Made by a program: the position numbers and the translations under genes
NCBI RefSeq assembly: GCF_000373265.1
Contig: NZ_KB890765.1
Span: 244,684 to 308,683, forward strand
Reading direction: 5' to 3'
From: Pontibacter roseus DSM 17521
GTDB lineage: Bacteria; Bacteroidota; Bacteroidia; Cytophagales; Hymenobacteraceae
DNA length: 64,000 bases
The notes under the pieces: model-generated
Database searches by the model: none
Told to the model about the DNA's origin: nothing
The model's input: only the letters and a program-made list of their open reading frames with translations
Shown: in pieces, positions 36,310 to 45,408 of the stretch
Layout: every line of letters begins with the position of its first letter
Numbering within the stretch: position 1 is the first letter of the stretch

Positions 36310-37674
36310 TTACCCGTTTCTGTGGGTAGACGGTCTGCTCTGGCCATTGCTGGCTTTGGAGTTCTTGTTGCGCCAGGAGCCACTTCGTCCACCGCCGCTC
36401 GTGCGGCTGTTGGCAGCGCTGCTGCTGGCAGGACGGTTGCCGCCTGTGCTGTTGTTGCCACCACCATTGCGGTTGCCGCCTCCACGGTTGCCGCTAGGGC
36501 CTTTCGGAGCCTTTACATTATCCAGGTTAAGGGCTAGGTGAGAAGGCAGCGCGAACGGATGGTCGGCGTCCACTCGCAGTTGCTTCTGTATCAGCTTCTG
36601 GATGTCACGCAGGTAAGCGCGTTCCTCAGTGTCGCAGAAGGAGAGGGCGATGCCGTTGTTACCAGCACGGCCCGTGCGGCCAATGCGGTGCACGTAGGTC
36701 TCTGGCTCGTTCGGGAGCTCAAAGTTAATCACGTGCGACAGTTCTTCCACATCAATACCACGGGCAGCGATGTCGGTGGCCACCAGCACGCGGGTAGTGC
36801 CTGCCTTGAAGTTACCCAACGCGCGCTGGCGTGCGTTCTGTGACTTGTTGCCGTGGATGGCTTCGGCCTGTATGTTGGCGTTGTTCAGGTCCTTCACCAC
36901 GCGGTCAGCACCGTGCTTGGTGCGGGTGAACACCAGCACACGCTCAATCTCGGTGTCAGCGAGCAGGTGGCGCAGCAGGTGGCGCTTGTCGTTCTTCTCC
37001 ACCAGGTATACCGCCTGCTCCACCTTCTCGGCGGTTGACGATACAGGCGTAACCTCTACCTTCACCGGGTTCACCAAGATAGTATCGGCCAGTTTCTGGA
37101 TAACGGGTGGCATGGTAGCCGAGAAGAACAGCGACTGGCGCTGCTGTGGCAACAGTGGAATGATGCGCTTGATGTCATGGATAAAGCCCATGTCGAGCAT
37201 GCGGTCGGCCTCATCCAGCACAAAGAACTCCACCTTCTTCAGGTTGATGAATCCTTGTCCAATCAAATCGAGCAGACGGCCCGGTGTGGCGATGAGCACG
37301 TCAACGCCGCGCTTGAGTGTCTGCACCTGGGCATGCTGCGACACGCCACCGAAGATGACGGTATGCCGGATGTCGGTGTTTTTGCCATAGGCGGCAAAGC
37401 TCTCGTTTATCTGAATAGCCAGCTCACGGGTTGGGGTGAGGATGAGGGTCTTGATGGAGTTGGAGGCGCGGTCTTTCTGCTTGTGCAGCAGCTGCAATAT
37501 AGGTATAGCAAAGGCTGCCGTCTTGCCTGTTCCCGTCTGGGCACAGCCAAGCAAGTCTCTGCCTGCTAAAAGGTGCGGTATGGCCTGTTCCTGTATAGGC
37601 GTAGGCTGTGTGTAGCCTTCCGCCTGAAGCGCCTTCAGGATAGGTTCAATTAAATCTAATTCGCTAAATGTCAT
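36310..37674 (-). CDS. rhlE: DEAD-box RNA helicase RhlE
   Basis: A 454-residue DEAD-box helicase. Q motif ([15 protein letters not shown]), motif I AQTGTGKT, Ia [12 protein letters not shown] box [12 protein letters not shown] motif III, and C-terminal motifs TDIAARGID and [10 protein letters not shown] are all present. The last 65 residues are a Gly/Asn/Ser/Arg-rich RNA-binding tail ([18 protein letters not shown]). It unwinds RNA in ribosome assembly, RNA decay or cold adaptation. I start at MTFSELDL (37674); six more codons to 37692 are possible. One AGGTATAG lies in the gene (37501). Confidence 0.95.
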   Translation of the reverse strand: MTFSELDLIEPILKALQAEGYTQPTPIQEQAIPHLLAGRDLLGCAQTGTGKTAAFAIPILQLLHKQKDRASNSIKTLILTPTRELAIQINESFAAYGKNTDIRHTVIFGGVSQHAQVQTLKRGVDVLIATPGRLLDLIGQGFINLKKVEFFVLDEADRMLDMGFIHDIKRIIPLLPQQRQSLFFSATMPPVIQKLADTILVNPVKVEVTPVSSTAEKVEQAVYLVEKNDKRHLLRHLLADTEIERVLVFTRTKHGADRVVKDLNNANIQAEAIHGNKSQNARQRALGNFKAGTTRVLVATDIAARGIDVEELSHVINFELPNEPETYVHRIGRTGRAGNNGIALSFCDTEERAYLRDIQKLIQKQLRVDADHPFALPSHLALNLDNVKAPKGPSGNRGGGNRNGGGNNSTGGNRPASSSAANSRTSGGGRSGSWRNKNSKASNGQSRPSTHRNG

Positions 37675-38035
37675 GTATGATTGGTTATGCAAGCAGCAAA
37701 GGTAACTTTATAATTTGGCTTGCCTGTATTTATTATTTCCGGCACCTATTGCCGGAAGGATGTATGTAGTCTATACATCAGTCAAGGGTACAACAGGGGG
37801 AGGGTGGCAATAATTCAACTATAGCCTAAATAGATAGTGCGGGAACAGGAACACCTTATTTGGATAGGCTATACCTGTACAAGATGCGCATCAGGTATAG
37901 GTGCCCTGTAGCAAAATTCGCTAGATTTGTGCAGCTGCAACCGCCTGACAACTAATCTGACCGCAGGTGTGTTGTAATAGGAGTATACCTAGCGCATGAG
38001 GTATACCTGTATCATCTTTACCAACGAACAAAGCG
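37675..38035. repeat. Gap with an AGGTATAG inverted pair and palindromes
   Basis: CTATACCTG (37869-37877) and CAGGTATAG (37892-37900) form an inverted pair around 14 bases, and a palindromic AGGTATACCT lies at 37999. The gap separates the divergent rhlE and HMA-AraC genes and must hold both promoters. No small gene is visible. Confidence 0.7.
37922..37929 (+). promoter_or_regulatory. Candidate -7 promoter box (TAGATTTG)
   Basis: Perfect TAnnTTTG match 106 bases before the HMA-AraC start. No clear -33 TTTG partner. Weak call. Confidence 0.35.
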
Positions 38036-38614
38036 ATGCCTGACAACCCGATACTCCATATCCGCAACATGGTCTGCCCGCGCTGCCTCAAAGTAGTCAC
38101 GGAGGAGCTGGAGAAACTGAACCTGACGCCCATAGACGTACAGCTTGGACAAGTGGAACTGGCTGCCGAACCCAGCCCGGAGCAGCTGGTGCAACTGAGG
38201 CAAGCGCTATTAGAGAACGGGTTTGAGCTGCTGGAGGATAAAAAAGCCGAATTGGTGGAGCGGGTGAAACTCGCCATCATAGACCTCATTCGGTCTGGGG
38301 AGGTGGAGAACCTCAACACCAATATATCTGATTACCTGGCCGAGGCCGTAGGCCGCGATTACCACTACCTGAGTAGCATTTTCCCGGCTGAGGAAGGCGT
38401 GACGATAGCGCGTTATGTGGTGCTGCAGAAGATAGAGCGGGCAAAGGAGCTGCTCGATTACAATGAGTTGAGCCTGAGCCAAATCAGCTACCAGTTAGGG
38501 TATAGTAGCGTAGCGCATCTGTCGGGGCAGTTCAAGCAGGTGACAGGCATGTCACCGAGTGAGTACAAGAAAAGCAAGGCGCAGCCGCGCAAGCCTCTGG
38601 ACCAGGTTCTGTAA
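38036..38614 (+). CDS. AraC-type regulator with N-terminal HMA-like metal domain
   Basis: A 192-residue fusion. Residues about 6-70 read as a heavy-metal-associated (HMA) fold: ILHIRNMVCPRCLKVV gives the MxCxxC site (C14, C17) in the usual first-loop position, followed by DVQLGQVEL and a final ALLENGFELL. Residues about 100-185 are an AraC helix-turn-helix pair: IERAKELLDYNELSLSQISY, LGYSSVAHLSGQFKQVTGMS, PSEYKK. This is far shorter than standard AraC proteins, with the metal site replacing the arabinose-type domain. A copper-sensing role is inferred from the site and from copA 4.2 kb downstream; it may be redox- or zinc-sensing instead. Confidence 0.85.
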   Translation: MPDNPILHIRNMVCPRCLKVVTEELEKLNLTPIDVQLGQVELAAEPSPEQLVQLRQALLENGFELLEDKKAELVERVKLAIIDLIRSGEVENLNTNISDYLAEAVGRDYHYLSSIFPAEEGVTIARYVVLQKIERAKELLDYNELSLSQISYQLGYSSVAHLSGQFKQVTGMSPSEYKKSKAQPRKPLDQVL

Positions 38615-38662
38615 CCAGGAAGGCGATACGGGCTTTCTCAGTGATTGCAGCTACGGCATAAA

Positions 38663-38727
38663 CCAAAAGCATAGTCCCCATTTGAGGTTAGCTGTAAAAG
38701 CGCTTCAAATGGGGACTATGCTTTTGG
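38663..38727. terminator. 23-bp perfect inverted repeat with 19-base loop
   Basis: Positions 38663-38685 are the exact reverse complement of 38705-38727. It lies between convergent genes, with AAAAGC and GCTTTT within the arms, so it probably terminates both. The loop is much longer than in the other terminators here. Confidence 0.8.
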
Positions 38728-38764
38728 GCCCAACCTGTGCAAGACAGGCTGTGCCGGTACTGTA

Positions 38765-39178
38765 TCAGACTCTCAGAAGGAACTCTTCTTTGATGAAGTC
38801 CAGAATCTCTGGAGACAGGGGTTTCGAAAAAAACTCCTTCACCTCTTCGTGGCTACGGGCGCACATAATGTCTTTGCGGTCCACTGCCGATGATAGCATG
38901 AACAGGTTGCACCTCTGCGTCACGTGTTCCGGCAGGCTGCGGTATTCTTCAATAAAGTTCCAGCCGTCCATCCCGGGCATGTTGATGTCCAGGAAAATAA
39001 GGTCAGGAAAATTTTCTCCGTCTTGGCTCACCGAGGATTTCAGGAAAGAGAGCGCCTCCTCCGCGCTTTGGAAGCTAAGTACCTCCTCCGCGAAATTTTC
39101 ATTCCGGATGATGCTCTCGCACACGAAGTTATTCACTTCATCATCATCAATCAAAACTACTCTTTTCAAGGTATTCAT
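38765..39178 (-). CDS. Stand-alone response-regulator receiver
   Basis: A 137-residue single-domain receiver of the Rcp1-like group. Acidic pocket D11-D12-D13, phospho-acceptor D64 in LIFLDINMPGMDGW, and switch Lys in FFSKPLSP. There is no output domain, so it acts by protein contact or phosphorelay. It starts 2 bases after the multi-PAS kinase ends, which indicates coupled translation and a functional pair. Confidence 0.92.
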   Translation of the reverse strand: MNTLKRVVLIDDDEVNNFVCESIIRNENFAEEVLSFQSAEEALSFLKSSVSQDGENFPDLIFLDINMPGMDGWNFIEEYRSLPEHVTQRCNLFMLSSAVDRKDIMCARSHEEVKEFFSKPLSPEILDFIKEEFLLRV

Positions 39179-39180
39179 TA

Positions 39181-42100
39181 CTACACGTTGTATCTAAAGT
39201 ATATGTTGAAAGTAGAGCCGACATTCACCTGGCTGTCTACCTCTACTTTGCCTCCAAGCAGCTCTGCCTGCGTCTTGACCAGGTGCAGGCCGAGTCCTCT
39301 GCCCTCTGTGTGGGTATGGAAGCGTTTGTACAGACCAAAGACTTTTCCCTTCTCCTTGCTCAGGTTTATGCCTAGTCCATTGTCTGTTACGCTGAGACAA
39401 ATATAATTAGGAATAATGTAAGTTTTAAGCTGCAACTTCAATTTTCTGTCAGGAGATTTATATTTGAGGGCGTTTGTCACCAGGTTGAGCATGATGCTGT
39501 GAACATAGCTGCGAACAGCCACCACAGTGGGGGCCTCCTCAAAATCATATGCTATCTCTGCATACTCCTCCTCCAGTTCATTGGAGAGACTCTCCTGTAT
39601 CTCTTCAAAAACCTTGCTGAATTTCACTTCCTCGCGCACTTTATTTAGTTCGCTCCGGATGGTGAGGATGTCGTTGAGGTCACGTATGGTTGTGTCCAAT
39701 AACCGCGCCGACTTGAAAAGATTGTCGATGATGCGCGGGTTCATCGGCGACTCGGGTTTGTGCTTGTCGTATATAGTGGTAAGACCCAGTATGTTAGCGA
39801 TAGGCGCGCGCAGGTTGTGCGACACAATGTAGGCGAACTGCTGCAGGTTCTGGTTCTGCTTCAGGAGCTGGTCAGTAAGCTCGTTCCGCTTGACTTCCGC
39901 CTCCTTGTATTGCGTCATGTCCGACGCAGAGCCATCCATACGGTATACCTCGCCTTGCTCGTTCACCATTGGCGATATGCGCAGCATGAGCCACTTCTGC
40001 TGGTTGTCGCGGGTACGCATGCGTATCTCGCAATGCTGCCGCTCGCCAGCCAGCACCTTGGGTATGACCTGTTCCGTGAGAAGCTCCCGGTCTTCCTCAG
40101 GCAGGAAGCAGACCCATCGGTCAGGTATAGACAGCAGCTCCTCTTCCGTCCAGCCGGTCAGCTCGCGGCACTGCGGGCTCACATACACCAGGCTCAAATC
40201 CGTGTTGGCCGAGAAGATGACCTCCGGGATGTTCTCGAGCGTGGACTGCAGGAGATTCTTGGCACGCAGCACTTCCTGTTCCGTGTTCTTTCGTTCTGTG
40301 ATGTCCTGCACTGAGCCATGAAAGCGGATGAGCCTGCCATCGGCGTCGTACTCGGGTTCCACAATCTCATGCACCATGCGGGTGCTGCCGTTCTCCAGCA
40401 CAATGCGGTGCTCCACCGAGGCAATGCGGTTGTGCCTGGCTGACTCGTCAAACGCCTGGCGCACCAGGTCGCGCTCTTCCTCTGGTATGAACAGCGTAGA
40501 GTTGTGTGGGGTAGGCCGGAAGGTATGCCGGCTCACGTCGTAAATTTCGTACACACTGTCTGACCAGGTAATCGTCTCCTGCACCAGGTCCAGTTCCCAG
40601 TTACCCAACTGTGCCAGGTGCTGGGCGCGTGCCAGCTGCTCCTCGTTGCGGCGTATGGTCTCCAGAGCCAGCTTGCGTTCCGATATGTTCAAGATGCTCA
40701 GCGACACAGCCAGCACGCTGTCGTCCGGTCCAAGGACCGGGCGTAGCGCAATCTCGTGCCAATACTCGCCGCTGCCCTCTTCGTAGATGATGGTCTCGCC
40801 CTGTAGCGTCTTTAGGTGATTCTCTACTAGCCTATTGGCCATGTCCTTGTCCACGAATTCGAGAATGCTCTGGCCTGTCTGGATGTCCTTCAGGAGCAGG
40901 TTCAATACATCCTGTTTCGCCACTGCGTTGTAGAGCATGATGTTCAATGCCTCATCGAGTAGGTAAATGGCCTGGGGTGAGCTGTCGAGCAGGGCGCGCA
41001 GATTGGCCTCGCTAGTGATGAGCTGCTCCCGGGCGTATTCCTGCTCTGTGATGTCAATCATGGTGCCATTCCACAGCACATACCCATTGGACTTCAGTGT
41101 AGGGAGGCCATGCGCCTTCACCCATTTCCAGCGCCTGGTTTGCGGCTGCATAATCCGGAACTCGACCACCAGGGGTGAGAGGCTGTTGTAGGAAGCGTAA
41201 ATAGCCTGCTGCACTCTCAGGGCATCGTGCCGGTGAATGTGGCGGTAGAGCGAAGACGGCTTGTCGTATACCTCAGACGGGGTGATGTGGAACAGGTCCC
41301 GAATGCCTTCGCTGATGAAGGTGAAGGTATAGGCGCCGTCGGCTCCCATTTGTATCTGGAACACGGCACCAGGTATGCTGGAGCTGATTTCGAGCAGCTG
41401 TTTCTCGCTGCGTTGCAGCTGCTGCAGGGCCTGCTGGCGCTCGTGCACGTTCACGGCCACCACCAGGCGCGGGTGACTTTCCCCGAAGCCTGGGAGCACA
41501 TCTGACTTCACCTCCACCTCAAAAACGCTCCCATCCTTGCGCTTGTGGCGTATCCGGGTGGCACGCGTCTGCATCTGGTCATGGGAATTGATGCTCCTGG
41601 TCAGCGCGTGCAGGTCTTCTTCAGGATGTATGTCCAATATGGACAGTTGCAGAAACTCCTCTTTGGTATAGCCATACTCCCGGAAAGCGGCCTCGTTCAC
41701 CTCCAGGAAGAGCAGCGTGTCTTGATCATACACCCACATGGGGAGCGGGTTGTGCTCAAACAGCATCTTGTACTGTGTCTGGCTTTCGAAGAGGGCCTTC
41801 TGGAGCTGCTGGCGCTCCTCTATCTCGGCGTTCAGCATCAGGTTGTCCTGCCGCAGACGCCGGATGATGTTGCGGACCAGCAAAACGGTCATGGCCGCCA
41901 CGATGAACGTGATGATGAGCAGGAGCGTGTGGTTGCGCACAAAGCGCGAGACGGCATCAACGGATTCGTCGCCATTCTCGCGGGCGGAGCTCCTTATACC
42001 TTCGCTCAAAGCCTTCAGCTGGCCCCGGTGCATCTGGTATTCGGGTGTGATTACCAATCTGTTGAATTCCAGGGCTTCCTCAACCCGGCTCTCACTGCTG

Positions 42101-42528
42101 AGTTCGAGCAGGTGCGTGATGAGCGTGTCATGGGCGGCGCTCTCTGACTCGAAGCGGTCCAGAATCTGGAGCCGGCTGGAATCGGTGACCATCTGTCGCA
42201 GCTGCTGCATCAGCCGGCTGCTTTGGCGTTGGGTGGCGCTTATCTCATGCTCGTATTCGGTCTTCTCTTGCGGGCTGGACGAAGTGAGGTGCAGCAGGAT
42301 GGCCCTATGAATGGAGCCCTCGTTGTCGTGGAGGGCATCAATCAAGTCCAGTTTGCGGAGGGCATCTGATACATAGGCCTGGTGGTTGACCTGGATTTTG
42401 CGTGCCTCAAAAAAAGTAAGGGAGATAATGGTCACCAGCGTGACCAGCAGGCCCGAAAAGGCCAGCAACACGTACTTTATCGTCCTGGAATTATGGGTTG
42501 GGAGGCTAAATTTATTCTTTTTCAACAT
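39181..42528 (-). CDS. Multi-PAS membrane sensor histidine kinase
   Basis: A 1115-residue kinase. TM1 about 17-37, a helical extracytoplasmic region (about 40-205, CHASE3-like), TM2 about 206-230, then about five PAS units (roughly 255-370, 380-500, 505-625, 630-755, 760-880), the third opening LLDSSPQAIYLLDEA and the fifth TLENIPEVIFSANTD. The dimerisation segment FAYIVSHNLRAPIANILG carries H904, and the HATPase domain runs to the C-terminus (VTNALKYKS, VTDNGLGI, EGRGLGLHLVKT). The N-type SHNLRAP box is typical of Bacteroidota light- or redox-type kinases with Rcp1-like receivers. Signal unknown; no heme or flavin Cys motif is obvious in the PAS units. Confidence 0.9.
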   Translation of the reverse strand: MLKKNKFSLPTHNSRTIKYVLLAFSGLLVTLVTIISLTFFEARKIQVNHQAYVSDALRKLDLIDALHDNEGSIHRAILLHLTSSSPQEKTEYEHEISATQRQSSRLMQQLRQMVTDSSRLQILDRFESESAAHDTLITHLLELSSESRVEEALEFNRLVITPEYQMHRGQLKALSEGIRSSARENGDESVDAVSRFVRNHTLLLIITFIVAAMTVLLVRNIIRRLRQDNLMLNAEIEERQQLQKALFESQTQYKMLFEHNPLPMWVYDQDTLLFLEVNEAAFREYGYTKEEFLQLSILDIHPEEDLHALTRSINSHDQMQTRATRIRHKRKDGSVFEVEVKSDVLPGFGESHPRLVVAVNVHERQQALQQLQRSEKQLLEISSSIPGAVFQIQMGADGAYTFTFISEGIRDLFHITPSEVYDKPSSLYRHIHRHDALRVQQAIYASYNSLSPLVVEFRIMQPQTRRWKWVKAHGLPTLKSNGYVLWNGTMIDITEQEYAREQLITSEANLRALLDSSPQAIYLLDEALNIMLYNAVAKQDVLNLLLKDIQTGQSILEFVDKDMANRLVENHLKTLQGETIIYEEGSGEYWHEIALRPVLGPDDSVLAVSLSILNISERKLALETIRRNEEQLARAQHLAQLGNWELDLVQETITWSDSVYEIYDVSRHTFRPTPHNSTLFIPEEERDLVRQAFDESARHNRIASVEHRIVLENGSTRMVHEIVEPEYDADGRLIRFHGSVQDITERKNTEQEVLRAKNLLQSTLENIPEVIFSANTDLSLVYVSPQCRELTGWTEEELLSIPDRWVCFLPEEDRELLTEQVIPKVLAGERQHCEIRMRTRDNQQKWLMLRISPMVNEQGEVYRMDGSASDMTQYKEAEVKRNELTDQLLKQNQNLQQFAYIVSHNLRAPIANILGLTTIYDKHKPESPMNPRIIDNLFKSARLLDTTIRDLNDILTIRSELNKVREEVKFSKVFEEIQESLSNELEEEYAEIAYDFEEAPTVVAVRSYVHSIMLNLVTNALKYKSPDRKLKLQLKTYIIPNYICLSVTDNGLGINLSKEKGKVFGLYKRFHTHTEGRGLGLHLVKTQAELLGGKVEVDSQVNVGSTFNIYFRYNV

Positions 42529-42807
42529 CTGGAAAAAGGTGGGTTTCTAGGGCGAAAATATTGATCTGTGCGTTTGTCTATCTGGTTATGGATGGCTAGG
42601 AGCCATATGTACACAATTGTGGTTTACACAATCATCGCTACACTGACTAGTATAGCAATTTCACCACCTGTTTAGTTCCAATCAATTTCTTGCGATAATC
42701 CTACGGTCGACATACGATTAGAGGCAGGTATAGCAAAGTGGCCTCAGGCATTGAAAATCTGTAAACCTTCGCCATAATCCTGTAAAGTTTCCGGGTATTG
42801 CGGTTCG

Positions 42808-42815
42808 TATCTTTG
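42808..42815 (+). promoter_or_regulatory. Candidate copA promoter -7 box (TATCTTTG), in gap 42529-42852
   Basis: TAnnTTTG match 38 bases before the copA ATG, with a partial TTT about 17 bases upstream. The rest of the 324-base gap holds one AGGTATAG (42726) and no gene. Confidence 0.55.
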
Positions 42816-42852
42816 TAGTGTAAGATTCTCAACCAAGATGAGCAATTAGACT

Positions 42853-45099
42853 ATGGAGACTGTACTGGAACAAAAGAAAGATAAACATACTAAAAAAGCC
42901 ACCTTCCCGGTAGAGGGGATGACGTGCGCTTCGTGCGCCTCCAGCATCGAGAGCATGCTGCGCACGGTGGAGGGCGTGCAGGAGGCTAACGTGAACTTCG
43001 CCGGCAAGACTGTGCAGGTGGATTTCAAGCCGGAACAGGTAAAGCCGGAGCAACTGCGGGACACCCTGCATGAGATTGGCTTTGAGCTGCTGATAGACCA
43101 GCACACGGAGGCGGAACTGGAGGAGCGGCAGGCGGCTGCACTGGCCAAATTAAAGACTAAAACCATTGCGGCGGCGGTGCTGGCCTTCCCGGTCTTTGTG
43201 CTGGGCATGTTCTTCCACAATGCTTTCAGTTGGGGAAACTGGGCCATGCTGGCTTTCACAACGCCTGTCCTGTTTTGGGCCGGGCGCCACTTTTTCGTGA
43301 ATGCCTGGGGCCAGGCCAAATACATGCGGGCGAATATGGATACGCTGGTGGCGCTGAGCACAGGTATAGCCTTCCTTTTCAGTGTGTTCAACACAGTGTA
43401 CCCGGAGTTCTTTTTGAGCAGGGGGCTGGAGCCACACGTGTATTATGAGGCAGTGGCCGTCATCATCGCCTTTATTCTGCTGGGGAAATACCTGGAGGAG
43501 GGGGCCAAGAGCCGAAGCTCGGCCGCCATTAAGAAGCTCATGGGCCTCCAGCCCAAGACAGTGCGGGTGCTGCGTGGTGGCACTGAAGCCGAAATAAGGA
43601 TTGAGGAGGTCCAGGTAGGCGACCGGGTGCTCATGCTTCCGGGTGACCGCGTGCCTGTAGATGGCGAGGTGGTGGCCGGTGCCTCGTATGTGGACGAGAG
43701 CATGCTGAGCGGAGAGCCGCTGCCGGTCCAGAAGCAGGCAGGTGACATGCTGTATGCGGGCACCATCAACCAGAAAGGCAGCCTGCAGCTCATCGCCCGC
43801 AAAACCGGTGGGGAAACCATGCTGGCACACATCATCAAAATGGTGCAGGAGGCGCAGGGTAGCAAGGCGCCTGTGCAGAAGTTGGTAGATAAAATAGCTG
43901 GTATTTTCGTACCTGTGGTGTTGGGTATCGCGGTGCTGACGTTTGTGGCCTGGCTGGTGCTGGGCGGGGAGGCCTACCTGTCGCAGGCGCTGGTGTCCAT
44001 GATTTCGGTACTGGTGATTGCCTGCCCTTGTGCTTTGGGACTGGCCACACCGACCGCCATTATGGTGGGCGTGGGTCGGGGCGCTGAGAATGGAATCTTG
44101 ATAAAGGATGCTGAGAGCCTGGAACATGCCTACAAAGCCAACGCCATCCTACTGGACAAAACCGGCACCATCACAGTCGGCAAGCCCTCCGTGACCGATG
44201 TGGTATGGGCGGAAGGTATAGCAAACCAACAGGAGCTGGAGCGACTGTTCTTCTCCATGGAAGCCAAATCGGAGCACCCCATTGCGCAGGCCATCTATAC
44301 CTATTATAAAGAGCAGGGCATGACGGTTCAGGAGCCGGCGTACTTCAACAGTCTCACCGGACTAGGTATAGAGGCGGACTTTGAAGGTGAAAAGTACCTC
44401 GCAGGTAACGAGAAGCTCCTGCGCAAGGAGGGCGTAGGTATAGCTGAGCCACTGCTAGAGGCGGCCCGTCAACTGCAGCAAAACGCCAAGACCGCCATCT
44501 TCTTCGCCAGCAAGAGCCAGGCCCTGGCAGTGTTCGCCGTAAGCGACCCCATCAAACCAGCGGCAGCCGAAGGCATAGCGCGTATGAAGGAGGCAGGTCT
44601 GGAGGTATACATGCTCACTGGTGACAACGCACAAACGGCCGCCGCCGTGGCGCGCCAGGTAGGTATAACGCATTACGAGGCAGAACTGCTGCCCAACGAC
44701 AAAGCTGACTTTGTGAAGAAGCTGCAGGCAGAAGGCAAAGTGGTGGCCATGGTAGGGGACGGCATCAACGATGCGCAGGCACTGGCTACGGCTGATGTCA
44801 GCATAGCCATGGGTCATGGCACAGATGTGGCCATGGACGTGGCCGGTATCACCCTGATGCGTTCTGACCTGGTGCAGGTGGCAGCGGCGGTCAATTTGTC
44901 GCGGGCCACAGTGCAGACCATCCGGCAGAACCTGTTCTGGGCGTTCATCTACAACGTAGTGTGTATACCTGTGGCAGCCGGCCTGCTGTACCCCTTCACA
45001 GGCTTCCTGCTCAACCCGATGGTGGCCGGAGCGGCCATGGCCCTGAGCTCTGTGTCGGTGGTGAGCAACAGTCTGCGCCTAAGGGGAAAGAAGATTTAA
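42853..45099 (+). CDS. copA: Copper-exporting P1B-type ATPase CopA
   Basis: A 748-residue P1B-1 ATPase that pumps Cu(I) out of the cytoplasm. One N-terminal HMA domain with GMTCASC (C25, C28), eight membrane helices, actuator motif SGEP, the transport motif CPC (C391-P-C393 in IACPCALGLATP), phosphorylation site D435 in DKTGTITVGKP, HP motif in SEHPIAQAI, and hinge MVGDGINDAQAL. The CPC motif and the Asn/Tyr/Met/Ser residues in the last helices support Cu rather than Zn or Cd. It is followed 34 bases on by a small HMA chaperone. The coding sequence is dense in the AGGTATAG octamer, often read as Gly-Ile. Confidence 0.96.
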   Translation: METVLEQKKDKHTKKATFPVEGMTCASCASSIESMLRTVEGVQEANVNFAGKTVQVDFKPEQVKPEQLRDTLHEIGFELLIDQHTEAELEERQAAALAKLKTKTIAAAVLAFPVFVLGMFFHNAFSWGNWAMLAFTTPVLFWAGRHFFVNAWGQAKYMRANMDTLVALSTGIAFLFSVFNTVYPEFFLSRGLEPHVYYEAVAVIIAFILLGKYLEEGAKSRSSAAIKKLMGLQPKTVRVLRGGTEAEIRIEEVQVGDRVLMLPGDRVPVDGEVVAGASYVDESMLSGEPLPVQKQAGDMLYAGTINQKGSLQLIARKTGGETMLAHIIKMVQEAQGSKAPVQKLVDKIAGIFVPVVLGIAVLTFVAWLVLGGEAYLSQALVSMISVLVIACPCALGLATPTAIMVGVGRGAENGILIKDAESLEHAYKANAILLDKTGTITVGKPSVTDVVWAEGIANQQELERLFFSMEAKSEHPIAQAIYTYYKEQGMTVQEPAYFNSLTGLGIEADFEGEKYLAGNEKLLRKEGVGIAEPLLEAARQLQQNAKTAIFFASKSQALAVFAVSDPIKPAAAEGIARMKEAGLEVYMLTGDNAQTAAAVARQVGITHYEAELLPNDKADFVKKLQAEGKVVAMVGDGINDAQALATADVSIAMGHGTDVAMDVAGITLMRSDLVQVAAAVNLSRATVQTIRQNLFWAFIYNVVCIPVAAGLLYPFTGFLLNPMVAGAAMALSSVSVVSNSLRLRGKKI
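43362..44443. repeat. Cluster of five AGGTATAG/CTATACCT copies inside copA
   Basis: Copies at 43362, 44214, 44364 and 44436 on the plus strand and 44295 on the minus. The four plus copies are read GGT-ATA (Gly-Ile) as TGIA, EGIAN, LGIEA and VGIAE; the minus copy is read Tyr-Thr. The protein would tolerate many other codons there, so the DNA sequence itself seems to be favoured. Confidence 0.75.
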
Positions 45100-45133
45100 G
45101 TAAAATAAGTGTTTAGTATAAATTATGTTAAGT

Positions 45134-45343
45134 ATGAAGACCTATAAGTTTAAGACAACGATTAACTGTGGTAGCTGTGTAAGAGCCGTAACGCCTCACC
45201 TGAACAAACTGGAGGGAGTGCAGGAGTGGAAAGTAGACACAGACAACCCAGACAAAGTGCTGGAAGTGACCTCTGATACCTTGGATGCCCAGACGATACA
45301 AAGCACTGTAGAGAAGGCTGGGTTTAAAGCCGAGCAGGTATAA
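45134..45343 (+). CDS. copZ: Small HMA-domain copper chaperone
   Basis: A 69-residue single HMA domain: MKTYKFKTTINCGSCVRAV has the metal site C12-G-S-C15, followed by LNKLEGVQEWKVD and a C-terminal VEKAGFKAEQV. This is the size and layout of CopZ-type chaperones that carry Cu(I) to CopA. It could start 9 bases earlier (ATG at 45125). The NCGSC site lacks the usual MxC Met, so the metal preference is less certain. A terminator follows directly, ending a likely copA-copZ operon. Confidence 0.85.
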   Translation: MKTYKFKTTINCGSCVRAVTPHLNKLEGVQEWKVDTDNPDKVLEVTSDTLDAQTIQSTVEKAGFKAEQV

Positions 45344-45363
45344 TCTGAGTAAAGTCGATTAGC

Positions 45364-45395
45364 AAAAGGCCAACTGGATTTCCAGCTGGCCTTTT
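45364..45395. terminator. Terminator of the copper operon
   Basis: Positions 45364-45378 pair with 45381-45395 (15 bp, one A-C mismatch) and run into T6. The A4 on the left allows use by the convergent membrane protein gene. Confidence 0.88.
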
Positions 45396-45408
45396 TTATT
45401 CTAGCAGG

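Noticed and set aside
43150..44127. Long minus-strand open frame (325 codons)
   Set aside because: Antisense to copA, His- and Gln-rich, no start signal or family pattern.
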